Source: Parasponia andersonii (lineage: Eukaryota > Streptophyta > Magnoliopsida > Rosales > Cannabaceae). From it: 64,000 bases of DNA. The number at the start of each line of letters is the position of its first letter. The stretch's first letter is position 1. Position numbers and translations under genes: made by a program. Positions 23,119-34,600 of this stretch are shown here, piece after piece. A model generated the notes under the pieces. That model searched no databases, was not told the origin of the DNA, and worked only from the letters and a program-made list of their open reading frames with translations. The stretch is from assembly GCA_002914805.1 (NCBI GenBank), contig JXTB01000028.1:485728-549727 (forward strand). The letters are read 5' to 3'.

Positions 23119-25287
23119 GGGGGGGGGGGGAGTAGGGTAAGAAAAAACCAAGAAAAAAGAAAAAAGGCAATTTTAATGCAATGAGAATTCAAACTTACCG
23201 CTTTCATACATTGAAATACCAGTGCTTGGGTCAATGAGAAACGGAAACCTAGATAATAAAAATATTTCACTCAGGAAATGTGAAGAGGCAACATGATAAC
23301 ACATGTAAACAAGGTAAATGTCATTTTTCCTAAACAAAAGGATATGAAAGGTTCTTCAAAGGCAACTAAAATCATGAGATGATCACATGACAAAAGACAT
23401 GCCGTCGATTGCTGTTATACAAAATTTTCTCTGACAATCCTTTTAGATTCCAATTTTCTGATGGATTGTAAGCAAAAGACCTTCATAAAATAAAATACTG
23501 AAAGAACTACGTACTGCTCTTTGCCACCAGATCTTCTAACGATTTCCCTATGTCTTAGAGAACCTTTGGGACACGGGTAGACCTGAGCATGCACGCCAAT
23601 AAATTGATGAGCAGAAAATAGACCAGAACAATTGCCAGTGAAAACGGGAAGACATTAGAAAATCAAGGCAGGCTGGAAGAGTTTGTGAAAACACAATGTG
23701 GCAAAGATACCCCAAACCATCGGCTAATTCCAAAAGCCTTACAAAATAGTTTGTTTTCAATAAATTATCTGAAAAACCCAAATAAAATTCAGTTAACGTG
23801 TGAATTGAAACCTACCCTCCCCAATTCTGTTCAGAATTTTGAAATTTTTGAAATTCTTTTGAACTTCATGATAACTGGGAACTGCCAAGACTGAATTCTT
23901 TTGAAGTACAAGATCGAGGACATATATGTACCTTAATGCATAGACAGAAAAGGAAAAATAATAGCTTATTTGAAAAATAAGACCAGGTAAAAAAAAGGGG
24001 AAAAAACTCATTATTTCACTATTCACCTCGACAGAAAGATCTAGTTCTGTTATGGCCTCTCGAACCCTCCTGCAAAATGGGCATGCCTCTGTTGACAAAA
24101 TTAGTTTGCAGCTATGATCAACTTAATTGAGAGATGGTAATCAATGATGAAACTTAAGTGCATCAGATGCTGTAAAAACAATGTTGGAGTTGGACCTATA
24201 TTAAAGAGCTATTGTGATCCATTTTAAAAACTCGGAAGATATTATTTCCTGAAGTCTAGTCATAACTGTCAATAAGGTTGGTCTTGTTTAGCATATTCTC
24301 AAGCTCAAAGGTGTATATCATTGTGTATGGTTCTAAAATGAGTAATTAACCAATAAAGAGCCTACCAAATTCAAAAAGCTGTAAACGCTTAGGATGGTCT
24401 ATGGTATTGATCTCCTCGCCATCTATACTATTTGACAGTGATTTTGATCCCCAAGGAAGTCTTGCCAAGGAAGACAAAGATGATGTTACTACCTATAGAT
24501 GTTCCAGAAAAGCATATTAATAATGACGTTGTATACATTAGCGGATGACAATGACTAAAATGAACATATAAGGCAAATATGTTATCCTAACTAACAAGCG
24601 TAAGTAACCAAGGAGGATTTGTTTTTCTTCATTGAGTACAGTTGAAAAAAAAGAAAAAAAATAAAATACCTCCAAAGTATAGTTGCGTTTTCCAGAGGGA
24701 TCTCCACTCTTCCATATATGAGACAAAAACAATGTGGAAATAATTAGTAAAATTGCCAGAAGTTGTTGTTGCCATATGTGAGTGTGGTAACTACTTTAAT
24801 TTTTGGGCATATTCTTGGATTAGATGAGTGAAAAGGAGTATCATCCTAAGTATAATTCTGGTTAGCATAAGTGGTTATGACATTAATTCTAGACCAATAG
24901 CAACTGCTTCGAAGATAACAAAATACAAAGTTGGTTAAGGAGACTTACAGAGAATAACTTGAGCAGAGGACATAGAAAAGAGAGCAAACTGGTTGACGGG
25001 TTGCCGCCATTACTCGAAACAGCAACATTTTCCCGAGAAAATTCAGTGCCCATTTGGCTGGTATCTCCATCTGAGTCAGCAGAATTTGCATAAAATTGAA
25101 TTCTGCGAGAAACCCAGTTCCCATTTCTCGATTTTCTTCCGAAATAAGGTGAGAATTTCAGAGTAGAAGAGGGAGATAGACAGCGTGGCTGCAACCAAGG
25201 AGAGGTCTTGGCTCGTTTGGGAATCGGCTGAGATGGGTTTGAGGAATAGAGCAGCGTGGAAGTGCAACTGAGACAAACCGATGACAT
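16057..25287 (-). CDS. Chloroplast-type thioredoxin/glutathione S-transferase N-domain family protein
   Basis: Ten exons read downward: 25287-24949, 24708-24670, 24492-24366, 24088-24027, 23582-23515, 23248-23199, 22712-22643, 17089-16966, 16503-16387 and 16173-16057. Total 1113 bp, 370 residues, with every phase consistent. The N-terminal region of about 100 residues is Ser/Arg-rich and acid-poor, like a plastid transit peptide. Then come two thioredoxin-like GST N-terminal folds. The first carries the redox pair in EACPFCRRVREAITELDL, followed by VYPCPKGSLRHREIVRR, FPFLIDPSTGISMYESG and DIVKYLFEQYG. The second (NPYARIVREALCELELPYIL ... VPFLIDPNTGTQVGDY) lacks the CxxC. I recall Arabidopsis AT4G10000 and AT5G03880 as relatives; their substrate is not known to me. 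The start is the ATG of MSSVCLSC; the in-frame codons upstream have no ATG. The intron 22642-17090 is swollen by a Copia insertion but its splice sites are intact. Confidence 0.9.
17308..17914 (+). repeat. 5' LTR of the Copia element, with short tandem repeats
   Basis: Begins TAATGAACAAATCAAC (the other LTR begins TGTTGAACAAATCAAC) and ends CCTAACA. From about 17340 to 17555 it holds around seven copies of a 25-30 bp unit built on AAAAAGGCCAATC(A/G)CAATAGTAATAGT. A TATAAAT motif near 17580 is a plausible LTR promoter. A TCTTTTTCATTTTACC-type segment is shared with the 3' LTR. Confidence 0.9.
18007..18882 (+). pseudogene. Copia gag remnant with zinc knuckle
   Basis: Starts MTAKFNIEKFNESNFSLWKM, a standard Copia gag N-terminus, and continues through a UBN2-type region (LYQAKSLHNKIFLKRRLYTL, HINTLNTLFSQL, LLQSLLDSYDQLIINV). 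The nucleocapsid knuckle CYHCGKKGHIKKEC lies at about 18688-18729. In-frame TGA codons at 18148-18150 and 18247-18249 stand where the family has Trp. From 18883 the frame meets TAA, then LVDSGAT of the protease, then further TGA codons at 18904-18906 and 18928-18930. Confidence 0.85.
18889..19950 (+). pseudogene. Copia protease and integrase remnant
   Basis: LVDSGAT is the aspartic protease active site. Downstream, HHKLGHISE and FCEYCVTSKQHKL belong to the integrase zinc-binding region. LVHSDVWQAPV and FFIDDYSRRCWVYPIKRKTD belong to the catalytic core. A frameshift near 19645 breaks the frame before the second core Asp region. The rest (FDNFCQQEGIKRQF, IPQQNGVTEK, RTRAMLRAADLPKTFWEEAI) continues in another frame and is followed by a stop near 19864 where an Arg codon is usual. 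Confidence 0.8.
19950..21896 (+). pseudogene. Copia reverse transcriptase and RNase H remnant
   Basis: Three frame blocks carry the enzyme. The first is KVLGYADGVKGYRLWDP with the acidic linker. The second, 20357-20827, has the RT N-part (KTWDLVSLPQGRKTISNKWV, RLVVRGYTQKEGIDFNEIF, QLDVKIAFFHRELKEEIYM). The third is LLYIDDMLVAGP followed from 21000 by the connection and RNase H (ILGMQIHRDR, TRPDIAQAVGAVGQYM, TTEAEYMAITQGCKEAIW, DCQSALHIAKNPAFHSRTKH). Breaks: an extra base near 20820 shifts PRLV away from the usual PRxWY, and a TAG at 20998-21000 stands where Gln is usual. Confidence 0.88.
21970..22520 (+). repeat. 3' LTR of the Copia element
   Basis: Starts TGTTGAACAAATCAAC, ends CTCTAACA and is followed by the target duplication GAATA. 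It is preceded by a short purine-rich tract AGTGAGAGAA, a likely polypurine tract. It has about four copies of the short unit that is expanded in the 5' LTR, and an extra segment near 22290-22325 that the other LTR lacks. Confidence 0.9.
23085..23130. repeat. Homopolymer pair: A-run then G-run
   Basis: About 26 A followed directly by about 20 G, inside an intron of the thioredoxin-fold gene. Such a tract is slippage-prone, its exact length in an assembly is doubtful, and the G-run can form quadruplex structures. Confidence 0.85.
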
Positions 25288-25940
25288 TTCTTGGATAGTT
25301 TGAGTCTTTGCCTTCGGGCAAGTGGCCAACTAGATTTTAGCTTTTTGCAATCCGTTAACGTGTATACATTTTCTGAGTTAGTAATTCAAAGTAATAATTT
25401 TATTTTTTTGAAAAAATTGGGTATTTTTCTACATACTTCAACATACTTCAACAAGACTAGTGCTCCCCCCCCCCCCCCCAATAAACAAAAAGAGTGATTC
25501 TTTAAGAAACTACTTCACTTTTTGAAAAAATAGTTTAGCATATTTCATTCAATAAATAGCTTGTAAATACTATTTTTTTGCAATATTTGTTTAAACTAAA
25601 AGGCCTGGTGTTGAAGCACAAGCACACGAGTGGTTAACATTCACTTGGTTATTATATATATATATATATATGGTTGTCAGATATTTATTTTTAACTTATT
25701 ATATAATAAATATATTTTTTTTATCGTTAGATCATCGTTTAGTAGTGATCCAACGATTATAATAAAGTACACAAAAAAATATACATAATAAATTTTCGTC
25801 AACTAAAATAATATCTGTATATATGTAAAAAAAAAATAGCTAATTGGTGTTGTTATATATAATATTTATATATTCTAAATTTAAAAGGGTGTAGAACTAG
25901 GCATACCCAAATAACTAAGACCACAATTGCAGGTTATAGA
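25288..25940. other. Upstream region of the thioredoxin-fold gene, no gene seen
   Basis: Contains a C-run near 25466-25479, an AT microsatellite near 25654-25672, and otherwise plain AT-rich DNA. The promoter of the minus-strand gene must lie at its left edge, but I see no clear TATA element. Confidence 0.5.
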
Positions 25941-25964
25941 CTACTACTCAAATTATCGGGATTG

Positions 25965-26050
25965 ATTGTTTAATGAGGTGGGAGCGACTTGAATCCAGGT
26001 CCTTTCGGAGAGGAGTTGAGCGCACTAACTACCCTACCTATAAAACATGT
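25965..26050 (-). repeat. tRNA-derived SINE-like unit
   Basis: On the minus strand a stretch GGTAGGGTAGTTAGTGCGCTC resembles a tRNA 5' half with an A box. About 30 bp on is GGATTCAAGTC, a good match to the B-box consensus GGTTCRANYCC (plus 25986-25996). No full cloverleaf is evident, so this is likely a SINE head or decayed tRNA copy. It is not a functional tRNA gene. Confidence 0.5.
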
Positions 26051-27301
26051 TGGTCATTCTATGTTTGGCAAGGAAGAAAGAAAGGAAGAAAGAAAATAGA
26101 AGGGAATGAAAAATTTGAGAGGAAAGAAAATATAGAAGATAAAAAAAAAATATTTTTTTTTTGTAGTTATTTAGTATATAAAAGAGCAAAGAAAACTAAT
26201 TTATTTTAAAATAATTATTTTATTCTTAATATAATGATTTTAAAAATTAGTATGCAAAGATAATTTAGTAAGTTTATCTTTTTTTCATTAGCCAGAACTT
26301 TTTCTTTTTTCTTCTCTTTTTTCTCTCAAATAAATTTTGTAGACTTCACCTTATTTTTTTTCCCTCAACTTTTCTCTTCCTCTCCCTTTTCCTTCCTATC
26401 AAACAACCCATTTTTCTATTTTCTCTCCCCTTTTCTTTTCTACTTTTTCTTTCCTCTCCTTTTACTCCTACCAACATAGCTCAAGTGACAATATTCTAAA
26501 ATAGGTGTCAACTAGTTGAGTTTGTAAATTCGTTGTTTTGTATATACAATATGAACAAACCAATTAAAGAGAGATCACGAGAAAGTGAGAGACTTACGTC
26601 TAAATGTGTTGACTCACTAACGAATCAACAAGGTAGAAAATAAGTCACACTACATAAGAAACAAAATTTGATAGAAAAAAGAGTTCTGTAGTGCAGGACT
26701 AGACTTATGCAATGTTTTCTAGAGAAATCTGTTACTTGTTAGGCTTATGATTAGGTAGAGAATGCATATCAATTAATAACATGTGCACTTTTTTCAACGT
26801 GACGTATCACAATCAAACAAATTCATAAACACTTGTTTTTTGTCCAAAGTTTACTTTACAATAACTCACAACAATTAGGAAGAACCAAAAGAAAAAAAGG
26901 GCCTAAATTTTCACAGTTACCCGCCACTGGCAGGAACGTGCGGCCGAAACGCAGCGCAACATCGCGCGCGCGCAGGCACAAACTAACACAGCACAACACA
27001 ACACTCGTCAGTCGTCAGTGGTGCAGCTAATGCTATCCAATCCGGTTTAAATAAAGCATATTCTCTCTCTCATTGCGTCGTTTTCATCGCCCTCTATTTG
27101 TCTCTCTCTCTCTTACTAGCTTCTCTCTTCATAGGTCTTCTCTTCTTTGTTTTTATTTTTTTATTTTTTGCTTATTTCCATTTTTTATTATATATCCGTT
27201 ACAGATTTTTCTCACCGTTTCCTGGTCTATTTTATTGGTCTCCTCCCCTCTTCTTCTTCTTCGGAAATAGTCTCCCGGAAACTCTGTTCGGGAGTTCGGG
27301 C
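26051..27301. other. Intergenic region and promoter/5' leader of the UPF0301 gene
   Basis: Purine-rich then pyrimidine-rich tracts at 26070-26480, then less biased DNA. From about 27060 the sequence is CT-rich (TCTCTCTC repeats near 27062-27115), a common feature of plant 5' leaders. No gene is supported before 27302. Confidence 0.5.
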
Positions 27302-29483
27302 ATGGATCTGTGGTCCGTACAGCCGAAACACACTACCACAAACCCTCTCTTGCTCAGAAACTCGTTTCCTGAGAAACCCAATTCCTGGAATCCGGGAAAA
27401 TCGAGGATTTCTTATCTGGGTATTGAAGAAGGGAGGGTTTTCGAGATCGGGGTTAGGTCTTCTGGGTCTCGTTCGTTGGTTGTCAGAGCTACGGGGAAGA
27501 AGAATCATGGCAATTCCTCGTCTTCTGGTACGCTTTCTCTGCTCGAAACCATGATCCCTGCATGCAATTCTTAGCAATTTCGTTTTCTGGGATTGTCGAA
27601 TCCTGCACTGGGTTTTGATAAGAGTTTGTTTCTATTTGTGAAATCGGAGTTTGAATTGACTTTTCGACTTATGGTTTGGGAAGTTTGACTTTCTGCTGTG
27701 TTTGGTAGCTGGGAAAGTGAGGAAAAGGCAAATTTTTTTAATTGTGATTAGGTTATGCATGCGGATAATTTCTTGTTGTTTTTTTGTTCTTCTTTTCACA
27801 TAGCAAAGCATTGAAATTTCTCGAGTTTGTGTTTCTGCCTTTTGTTTTGGGTTAGGAAAATGTCATTGTTCTTACTTGGTTTGGTGGGTATGAAATTGTG
27901 TAAATTGTTTTTCTAAGTTAACTGGGTAGGAATGTGAAATAGTTTATAGTACGAGATGAAGAAATTCACTCCCTTCTAAAGACATGGTCTATAAATGATT
28001 TATGGTTTACTGGTGGGAAGGGAAAAGGTGGTTCAGGGTGGTTCAGTTTTAAACTTAATAGGTTTTCTAACTGATTCTATACTTTAGAACTATTTCTTTC
28101 TAGGTTGTATATATACATGTATTGGTTTGCAAAGAAAATTTTCCCAGTGATATATGAGGTTGTTGTTACATAGATGATTTTTGAGCAAAATATGTTTTTC
28201 AAATGGTGGTTATTGCGAATACTGTTTGCATGTTTATCGACCTTTTATCTTGTATTTATATTTCATGAAGCATTTAAATTGCTAGTGACGTACGTAATTG
28301 TCTGTGGTTGTGATATTACATACAGGAAATGGTGATCGGCCTCCAGAAGAAGATGGTGGAAAAGGAAGCAATTCTTCTGATTCCCAGAATTCCCTTCGGA
28401 TAAACTTGGATTGGAGAGAGGTCAGAGCAAACCTATTCGCTCTAGAGCAGGTGATGTATTTCTTCTTTTTGTTTGTTTTAGCAATGTCATTGCTTTTGAA
28501 ACAAAATTATAATCACAAGTTCAAGATCTTTTGCTAATCATATTAAGATAAAGTAACTCACCCATCTGCTTATGTATTTCTTTTTGTTCACTGTTCTAAG
28601 GGATTTAGCAAATCTAAAGATCCATTCCATTTAATTGGTAACTATGTAATACCACTATTACTTGGTTTGTTGAATACTATCACCTTGTTGTCTTCTCGTG
28701 CGTTTCTGTTCTCATCAGATTCACATATCAAATCTTATGACTAATTTTGGTAATTGTAGTAATATTCGTTCGTATAACCTAGTCTACTCTGCAATCTTTC
28801 TATAGGCTGAGAAGGCAGAATTTGATGCTCAGAACAAAGGCGTGACATACCATGAGTCAAAACCTCTTGGCTTGAAGTGGGCTCATCCTATTTCTGTCCC
28901 AGAGACAGGATGTGTCCTTGTTGCCACTGAAAAGCTTGATGGGGTTCGAACCTTTGAAAGGACTGTTGTCCTTCTCCTTAGATCTGGTACCAGACATCCA
29001 CAAGAAGGGCCTTTTGGAGTCGTCATCAACCGGCCTCTTCACAAGAAGATAAAACACATGAAACCCACCAATCTTGATCTTGCAACCACGTTTTCTGATT
29101 GTTCTTTGCATTTTGGTGGACCTTTGGAGGCGAGCATGTTTCTGTTGAGAACCGGGGGAAGATCAAAACTGCCTGGGTTTGAAGAGGTTATCCCTGGCCT
29201 CTGTTTTGGAGCTAGGAACAGTCTTGATGAAGCTGCAGAATTAGTAAAGAAAGGGGTCCTTAAGCCTCAGGATTTTAGATTTTTTGTTGGTTATGCTGGG
29301 TGGCAGCTTGATCAGTTGAGAGAGGAGATTGAATCCGATTACTGGTACGTGGCTGCTTGCAGCTCAAATTTAATATATGAGAGTTTCTCAGATTCTTCAT
29401 CAGAAAGTTTATGGGAGGAGATTTTGCAGCTAATGGGTGGTCACTATTCTGAATTGAGCCGGAAGCCTAAGCAGGATATGTAG
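27302..29483 (+). CDS. UPF0301/DUF179 (AlgH-like) family protein, probably plastid-targeted
   Basis: Three exons, 27302-27527, 28326-28450 and 28806-29483, phases consistent, 342 residues. The first about 75 residues are basic and Ser-rich (LGIEEGRVFEIGVRSSGSRS and similar), like a transit peptide. The second exon gives an acidic linker and SLRINLDWREVRANLFALEQ. The third holds the DUF179 core: LGLKWAHPISVPETGCVLVA, FERTVVLLLRSG, GPFGVVINRPL, LHFGGPLEASMFLLR, and DFRFFVGYAGWQLDQLREEI followed by YWYVAACSSNLIYE. The pattern F-x-G-Y-x-G-W-x-x-x-Q-L is diagnostic. Family members occur from bacteria (AlgH/YqgE) to plants; the biochemical role is not settled. I recall Arabidopsis AT1G33780 as a relative. 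The start is the ATG after a long CT-rich leader. It is divergent from the thioredoxin-fold gene and convergent with the kinase gene. Confidence 0.92.
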
Positions 29484-30193
29484 TTAATGGATCAGCCTTT
29501 GAATGCTCATAATAAAACTAATCTAATAGTCAAAGCACGACTCGTAATCAAGGAATATGCGCAGCCAAATGTACAGAAAGTTCAGTGGCTTAGCAGAATA
29601 GTATTTCTTGTTTCATTTGTTCACTTTATTTCCTTTCTTCCTCCTATCAAGAACTTTGGCTATTTATATTTACTGTATGTAACGTCCTTTAGGGTATCCT
29701 ATCTTATTGAGGAAATGTCATGTAAAATCCTTTTGTTACAATAATGCATGTTATTTTAGAAATTTTCTGCTGTCATCTGTCATCGTAACATAATGCATGA
29801 CTTTGGAGAAAGAAACTGTATAATTTACAATGTATATAATACAGCCTTTCTGCACTATACAAGGGAAATTTCTCAGGTTACCAAATAAGTGACCGCTTGA
29901 CAATTATAAACTTTGCAGTGATTTCACTACAGGAGAAAATTATACAATATAGCTTCCATCACTGCTTTTGATTTCTGAATATGCATAACCAGCTCAATCT
30001 AGGTCGTCTCCAAAGCATCATCTCTTGTTGGTATACTGGTTAGACTCGGTATCAAAGAATGTTCCAGGGTTTGCCAGCTGCCCCTATGGCTGTTTAGCAA
30101 AATAATTTAGCCTCGTCTTCAAATGATCCATCGGTTCCTTCGTAGGCAGCAGCAGAATTTGGAGTTGTTAAGAATCAGTATACAAAATATTGA
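29484..30193. other. Shared 3' region of convergent UPF0301 and kinase genes
   Basis: About 710 bp between two stop codons facing each other. It must contain both 3' untranslated regions. A short motif cactacaggagaaaa at 29927-29941 resembles a CACTA transposon end but has no partner nearby. No gene is seen. Confidence 0.6.
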
Positions 30194-33029
30194 TCAACTG
30201 TAATTGTCGTAGCCTTTATTGGTTCTAGCCTTGTCAAGACGTGCTTTACGTACAGCCTGTTGGATTTGTCTCTCGTGCTCTTTGAGCATGTCTTCCAAAT
30301 TCCCCCCTGGAGGAACCAAAGGTCCAGAGTAATGGATCCTGTTCTTCTTCGGGACACCCTGAAAATCAGCACAAAGCAAAACTCAGCTTCTTCTCTAGCT
30401 CAAGAAAACGGTGGGAAAACTAAGTGAACAAATTTTCTTTTTTTTTTTTGCTTTCTTTTTACCATTCCATATTCTTTTGCAGGCAAACTTTCGTTCTTTG
30501 TAGTGGAAGAGATCATAGAAGAATCGGCTGGTGCCTGAGGTAGATGAGATCTTTGAGTTCTTAACTCGGATTTTTTCCTCGTAGAATTATCTGCTGTCTT
30601 GTTCCATGAAGATCCTGCTACACTAGGATGTACCATAGAGCTAGAGTGAGCGTATCCATTCTGTCTTGCTCCTCTCGGAGGTTCCATTCGAAAACCCGAT
30701 CCACTATCCTCCAGGGGACTGCTGTACTTATGGCTGGAGGTTTTGGCGTTCGACTGTTTCTGCCATTTTTTAATATGTTATTCTTTTAGTGGGAAAGATT
30801 TTTAGACTAATATATGTCGTTCCATGAAAATTACCTGCAAAGAAGAAGTGTCTTCTTCATCGTCGAATTCTGGTGTAGGCAGTTGGTTGGCGTCTCTCGA
30901 ACCCCTTCTAACAGATTCAGGACCACGTCCTTTTACAGTTTCTGCTCTGCGCCTGAAACAAAGGTGACAGATTGAACAACTAAAGAATTTGGCTCCTCTT
31001 ATAGAGCTACTGAAAGTATATGGCCTGCAAAAAACAATACCTTCTTGCTTCCTCATTGCGAAGCTTTGCGTCAATCTCCTTGCTTGGAGGATACTTTGGT
31101 AAACTTGATGGATCACAAGGGAGGGGTTCTGTTGTGAAAAACTGAAATAGAAAGAAAATCCATTATTAGAAAAGTTTGGCCAAGAGAATCCATATTACAT
31201 AAGACCTTCCTATAGTCAAGAAGAATTGGTTCATGGTATTTAGTGAGCTAATTAAAGCATTAAACTTGTTGCTTTCTAGTTATGGAGAAACTCAGACTCA
31301 CGTCACTTCCAAGTGCAGTTGTAGCCGATCCTCGATGCTCTGGTTCGATTGTGAGGAGTTTATCAACAAGAGCCAAAGCCGAAGAAGGGAAGTCTTTGAA
31401 TGTCTCGGGAAGACGACGCTTGTACGGTTGTTGGGGTTTGAAGCTAGTTGCATGTGGTAATCTTGTTTTCTGCCAAAAGTCCTCTGATGGCGAACCACAG
31501 AGTTTAAAGATCTTATGCATTTGTTCCACCTGAAAATTATTTGCACATATTAGATAGTCACTCACCAACTATTGCGGACTGAAGATGGATATTATAACCG
31601 TCTCAATGTTGTGAAGTCACCTTGTTCAAGACATAACTTTGAGAACTTAATTCAGAAAACTAAACCTTTGAGAAGTTACCTCTGTTCTTCCGGGCATAAT
31701 AGGTTTCCCTGCATACATTTCGGCAAGAATACAACCAACGCTCCACAGATCAATGGCAGGTCCATACTCTGTGGAACCAAGCAGAAGCTCAGGTGGTCTA
31801 TACCACAGAGTTACCACACGACTAGTCATTGGCTGATTCTTGTCGTAAAAGGTCGCCAAACCAAAGTCACCGATCTTAAGTACTCCATTGTTGTCAATCA
31901 AAATATTTGAACCTTTAATGTCTCGGTGTAGAACACCCCGACTATGACAGTGCTCAAGTCCACGAAGCAATTGTTGCATGTAGCATTTTATCTGCAATCC
32001 CATCACATAAAAGAAGTTCTCATTCAAAAAACAAGAAGAGAGAGAGACAGAGATCATCAATATCTTGATTCCCAAGAAACTATATTCCCGGAATAGAAAC
32101 ATAAAACGAGCCAAAATAGTTGCAGCATATGGTACCTGAGATTCAGTAAACTTGATGCCTGGGGTTGCTGCGATACCAGCAAGATCATGGTCCATGTACT
32201 CAAAAACAAGGTATAAGTTGCGGGACATTCTTGAAGTGACTAAACCTTCCAGCTTTATAACGTTGGGATGGTCAAGTCTACGCAAAATATGGATCTCTCT
32301 AGCCATGAAACGCACACTTTCTGGATCCATATTTACAAACCGAACTTTCTTCAACGCAACAATTTTACCAGTTTCAAGGTCACGAGCCTTATACACACTG
32401 CTATATGTTCCTTGCCCAATCTGCATATCATAACGTAAGAATATAATTTTTATCAGTAAAGATCCAAAGCTAGTTGTATGTAATATCAATAACTAAGACC
32501 AATCCAAGTACAGATGCCATAAGTAGAAGAAACCAATAATTACTTTGTCCAACTTCTCAAACGACTCTGCCCGTCGAGGGACCCACCCTTTGATGGCGTC
32601 ACCGGCGACGGAAGTCAACCACGATGGCCAACCTGCCTCTTCATATGGGTCCACTCCAGTGATGCCGTTACCGTTACCGTTAACGACACTAACGATCCTA
32701 GTACTCATCTGTCGCTTTCCTCCACTGGAGCCCGAATCCACGGTGGCCCGTCTATGGTGATGAACACTCGAGGGCCTTTCAACGACCACCGTTCTGTTGT
32801 CGTCGTCTTTGGGTTTTCTGTGGACAGAGCCACCGTTGTTCGCTTTTGATGTCGTTCGAGACAGACGACGCACTGACCCATCGAACCCATTAACCTCAAC
32901 CAAGAAATTTTCTCTCTTTTGAGGAGGAGCCACCAGCTGAACCGAACTCGTCTTACCCAATTCGTTTCCCTTCTCGTATTCTTCCGCTACGTCCTTTTTC
33001 GATGCTCCCTTTGAGCAAACACATCCCAT
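30194..33029 (-). CDS. CDK-like Ser/Thr protein kinase (IBS1/CRK9-type), probably N-myristoylated
   Basis: Eight exons read downward: 33029-32544, 32420-32136, 31991-31680, 31529-31302, 31141-31041, 30952-30835, 30759-30463 and 30358-30194. All phases fit; 663 residues. I chose the ATG giving MGCVCSKGASKKD because Gly2 followed by Cys is the N-myristoylation/palmitoylation start typical of this subfamily. An in-frame ATG lies further upstream. After a basic linker of about 150 residues comes the kinase: P-loop IGQGTYSSVYKA, VALKKVRF, a PSTAIRE-position SVRFMAREI, catalytic HRDIKGSNILI, DFGLATF, and the activation segment SRVVTLWYRPPELLLGS. The C-terminal tail has RRRRAETVKGRG and GVPKKNRIHYSGPLVPPGGN then LEDMLKEHERQI, conserved in these kinases. 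I recall AT1G18670 (IBS1), AT1G74330 and AT4G10010 as relatives. It should sit at the plasma membrane; its substrates are not evident. Confidence 0.93.
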
Positions 33030-34500
33030 ATTCTCACCTTTCCAACCCAAAATGTTCCAGAACAGGGGAGGAATTTGAATACCCAAAATTTTCAATGGAG
33101 TCTCCACTTCACAAAATTTTTACCGTTGACCAAATGGGAAATCCCGCATTTTCCTGCGAAACTGAGAGTTTCCCTTCTAAATCCACATTTCCCTCTCAAT
33201 TTCTCAATCTGGGTACTCCTCAAAATCATCAACAAAGAAATTTTAATGGCGGTAGGAGAAGCAATCAAGGAAGGAATTCTCGAACTTTCTTACGTATTAA
33301 AGCTAAAAAACTCCGGTCTCTGCAATCTGATTCTCCCCTTAAGGAATCTATTAATGGTGCTGAGAAATCTCCTTCGATGATCAAGAAACCGGAATCTTGA
33401 GACAAGAAACGAAAATCACAGACCAGAAATCCCTTTGCAATCTTATTTCTAGCCGTTTGTTTAATCGTCCAAATATTGAAAAAAAAAAAAAAAAAGTAGT
33501 AGTTTTGTTCAAAAGGAAATAGAGAACTAGAGAATAAAAAATGAAGAGGACATGAATGGAAACAAGCGGAAAAATTTTGAAAAATGAAAAAGAAACTCTG
33601 TTATGATTTTGAGAGGCGAAAGAGGAAAAACAGAACTGCGGATGGGGATGGGTCCTAGAAATGAGGAAAGCCGATGGTTTTTGGGATTTTACAGGACGGG
33701 AATGAGAGACACCCAGCTCTTCCAGCTATACACTCTGTTTTTGTTTTTAAATTCTATATTTTTATTTTAAAAATGGAAACTGTTTTGCTTAAGAATGGTA
33801 CTCTGTTTTTTTTTTTTTTTTTCTTTTCTGGAAATTCTACTGATTTAACGCAGACTGATCTTTTTATTTTTTATTTTTTTTAGTGTTCTTGGAGTACAGA
33901 TAAATTGAAATATAAGTAGACGTGCATCCCACTATAATCTTGGTGGACTCCACGTGGCTAAACGTCGACTCTCGCAAGTTGGGTCCCATTTCAACCAACT
34001 AAACAATTCTCTTCAACTTCCAAAGATGCGCCTCCCTTCTATCACAAAAGCCAGACACAACACCCCCCCCCCCCCACGCCACTTAAGAAAAAAAAGAGTC
34101 AAGGCCGAACGACGATAAGTGTGTTGTCGTTTGTCCCTCTCTCTTCTTGTTTTTCTTCCTTTTTTTCCTTTTTCAATTTGCTATTTTTCGATTCTAATAA
34201 TCTTATCTTCATTGACTCAAAGCAAAAGCCTACAACCCACTTTTTCCGCTCTGCCAAACAGGCTTAATCAGTGGACTATTGATGTGACAAATTGACTAGT
34301 GATAGAGATTTAAGTAGATAAGATTGTTAAATACTAATTTTTTCCCTTTTTTTAATTATATTCTCTAGTATCATAGTCTATGCCTGACTCACGTTATCAA
34401 ATTTTTTTTTTAAACAGAGTTTAATTAATTATTTCTTCTTAGTATAAATTAAAAGAAAATATTTACTATTACTTAATTTATATTCTATCTGAGTAGGAAT
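33030..34500. other. Promoter region of the kinase gene, no other gene seen
   Basis: Overlapping frames at 33002-33400 on the plus strand are antisense to the leader of the kinase gene and lack domains. Homopolymer tracts occur near 33479-33495 (A), 33808-33822 (T) and 34062-34074 (C). The rest is AT-rich. Confidence 0.5.
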
Positions 34501-34519
34501 AATATGTTTTCACGTTCAC

Positions 34520-34600
34520 TTTTATTATGACTCGAATCTAGACTAAGATCTTAAATAATGGGTACTCTTACCACTTGAGCCAATTCACTTTGTCAATGTT
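34520..34600 (-). repeat. tRNA-derived SINE-like unit
   Basis: On the minus strand TGGCTCAAGTGG (plus 34571-34582) matches a pol III A box, and AGATTCGAGTC (plus 34529-34539) lies about 32 bp on as a B box. The two are spaced as in a tRNA head. The rest of a SINE body is not clearly bounded. Confidence 0.55.

Noticed and set aside
23793..23930. Exon-like stretch on the minus strand reading V-Y-I-C-P after an AG, in the thioredoxin-fold gene
   Set aside because: It meets a stop within the block, and the true exon (VYPCPKGSLRHREIV) is found at 23515-23582 with correct phases.
29927..29941. cactacaggagaaaa resembling a CACTA terminus
   Set aside because: Isolated in a 3' region with no subterminal repeats or second end; chance is sufficient.
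33002..33400. 132-codon plus-strand frame opposite the kinase start
   Set aside because: Antisense to the kinase leader and first exon, with no domain and atypical composition.
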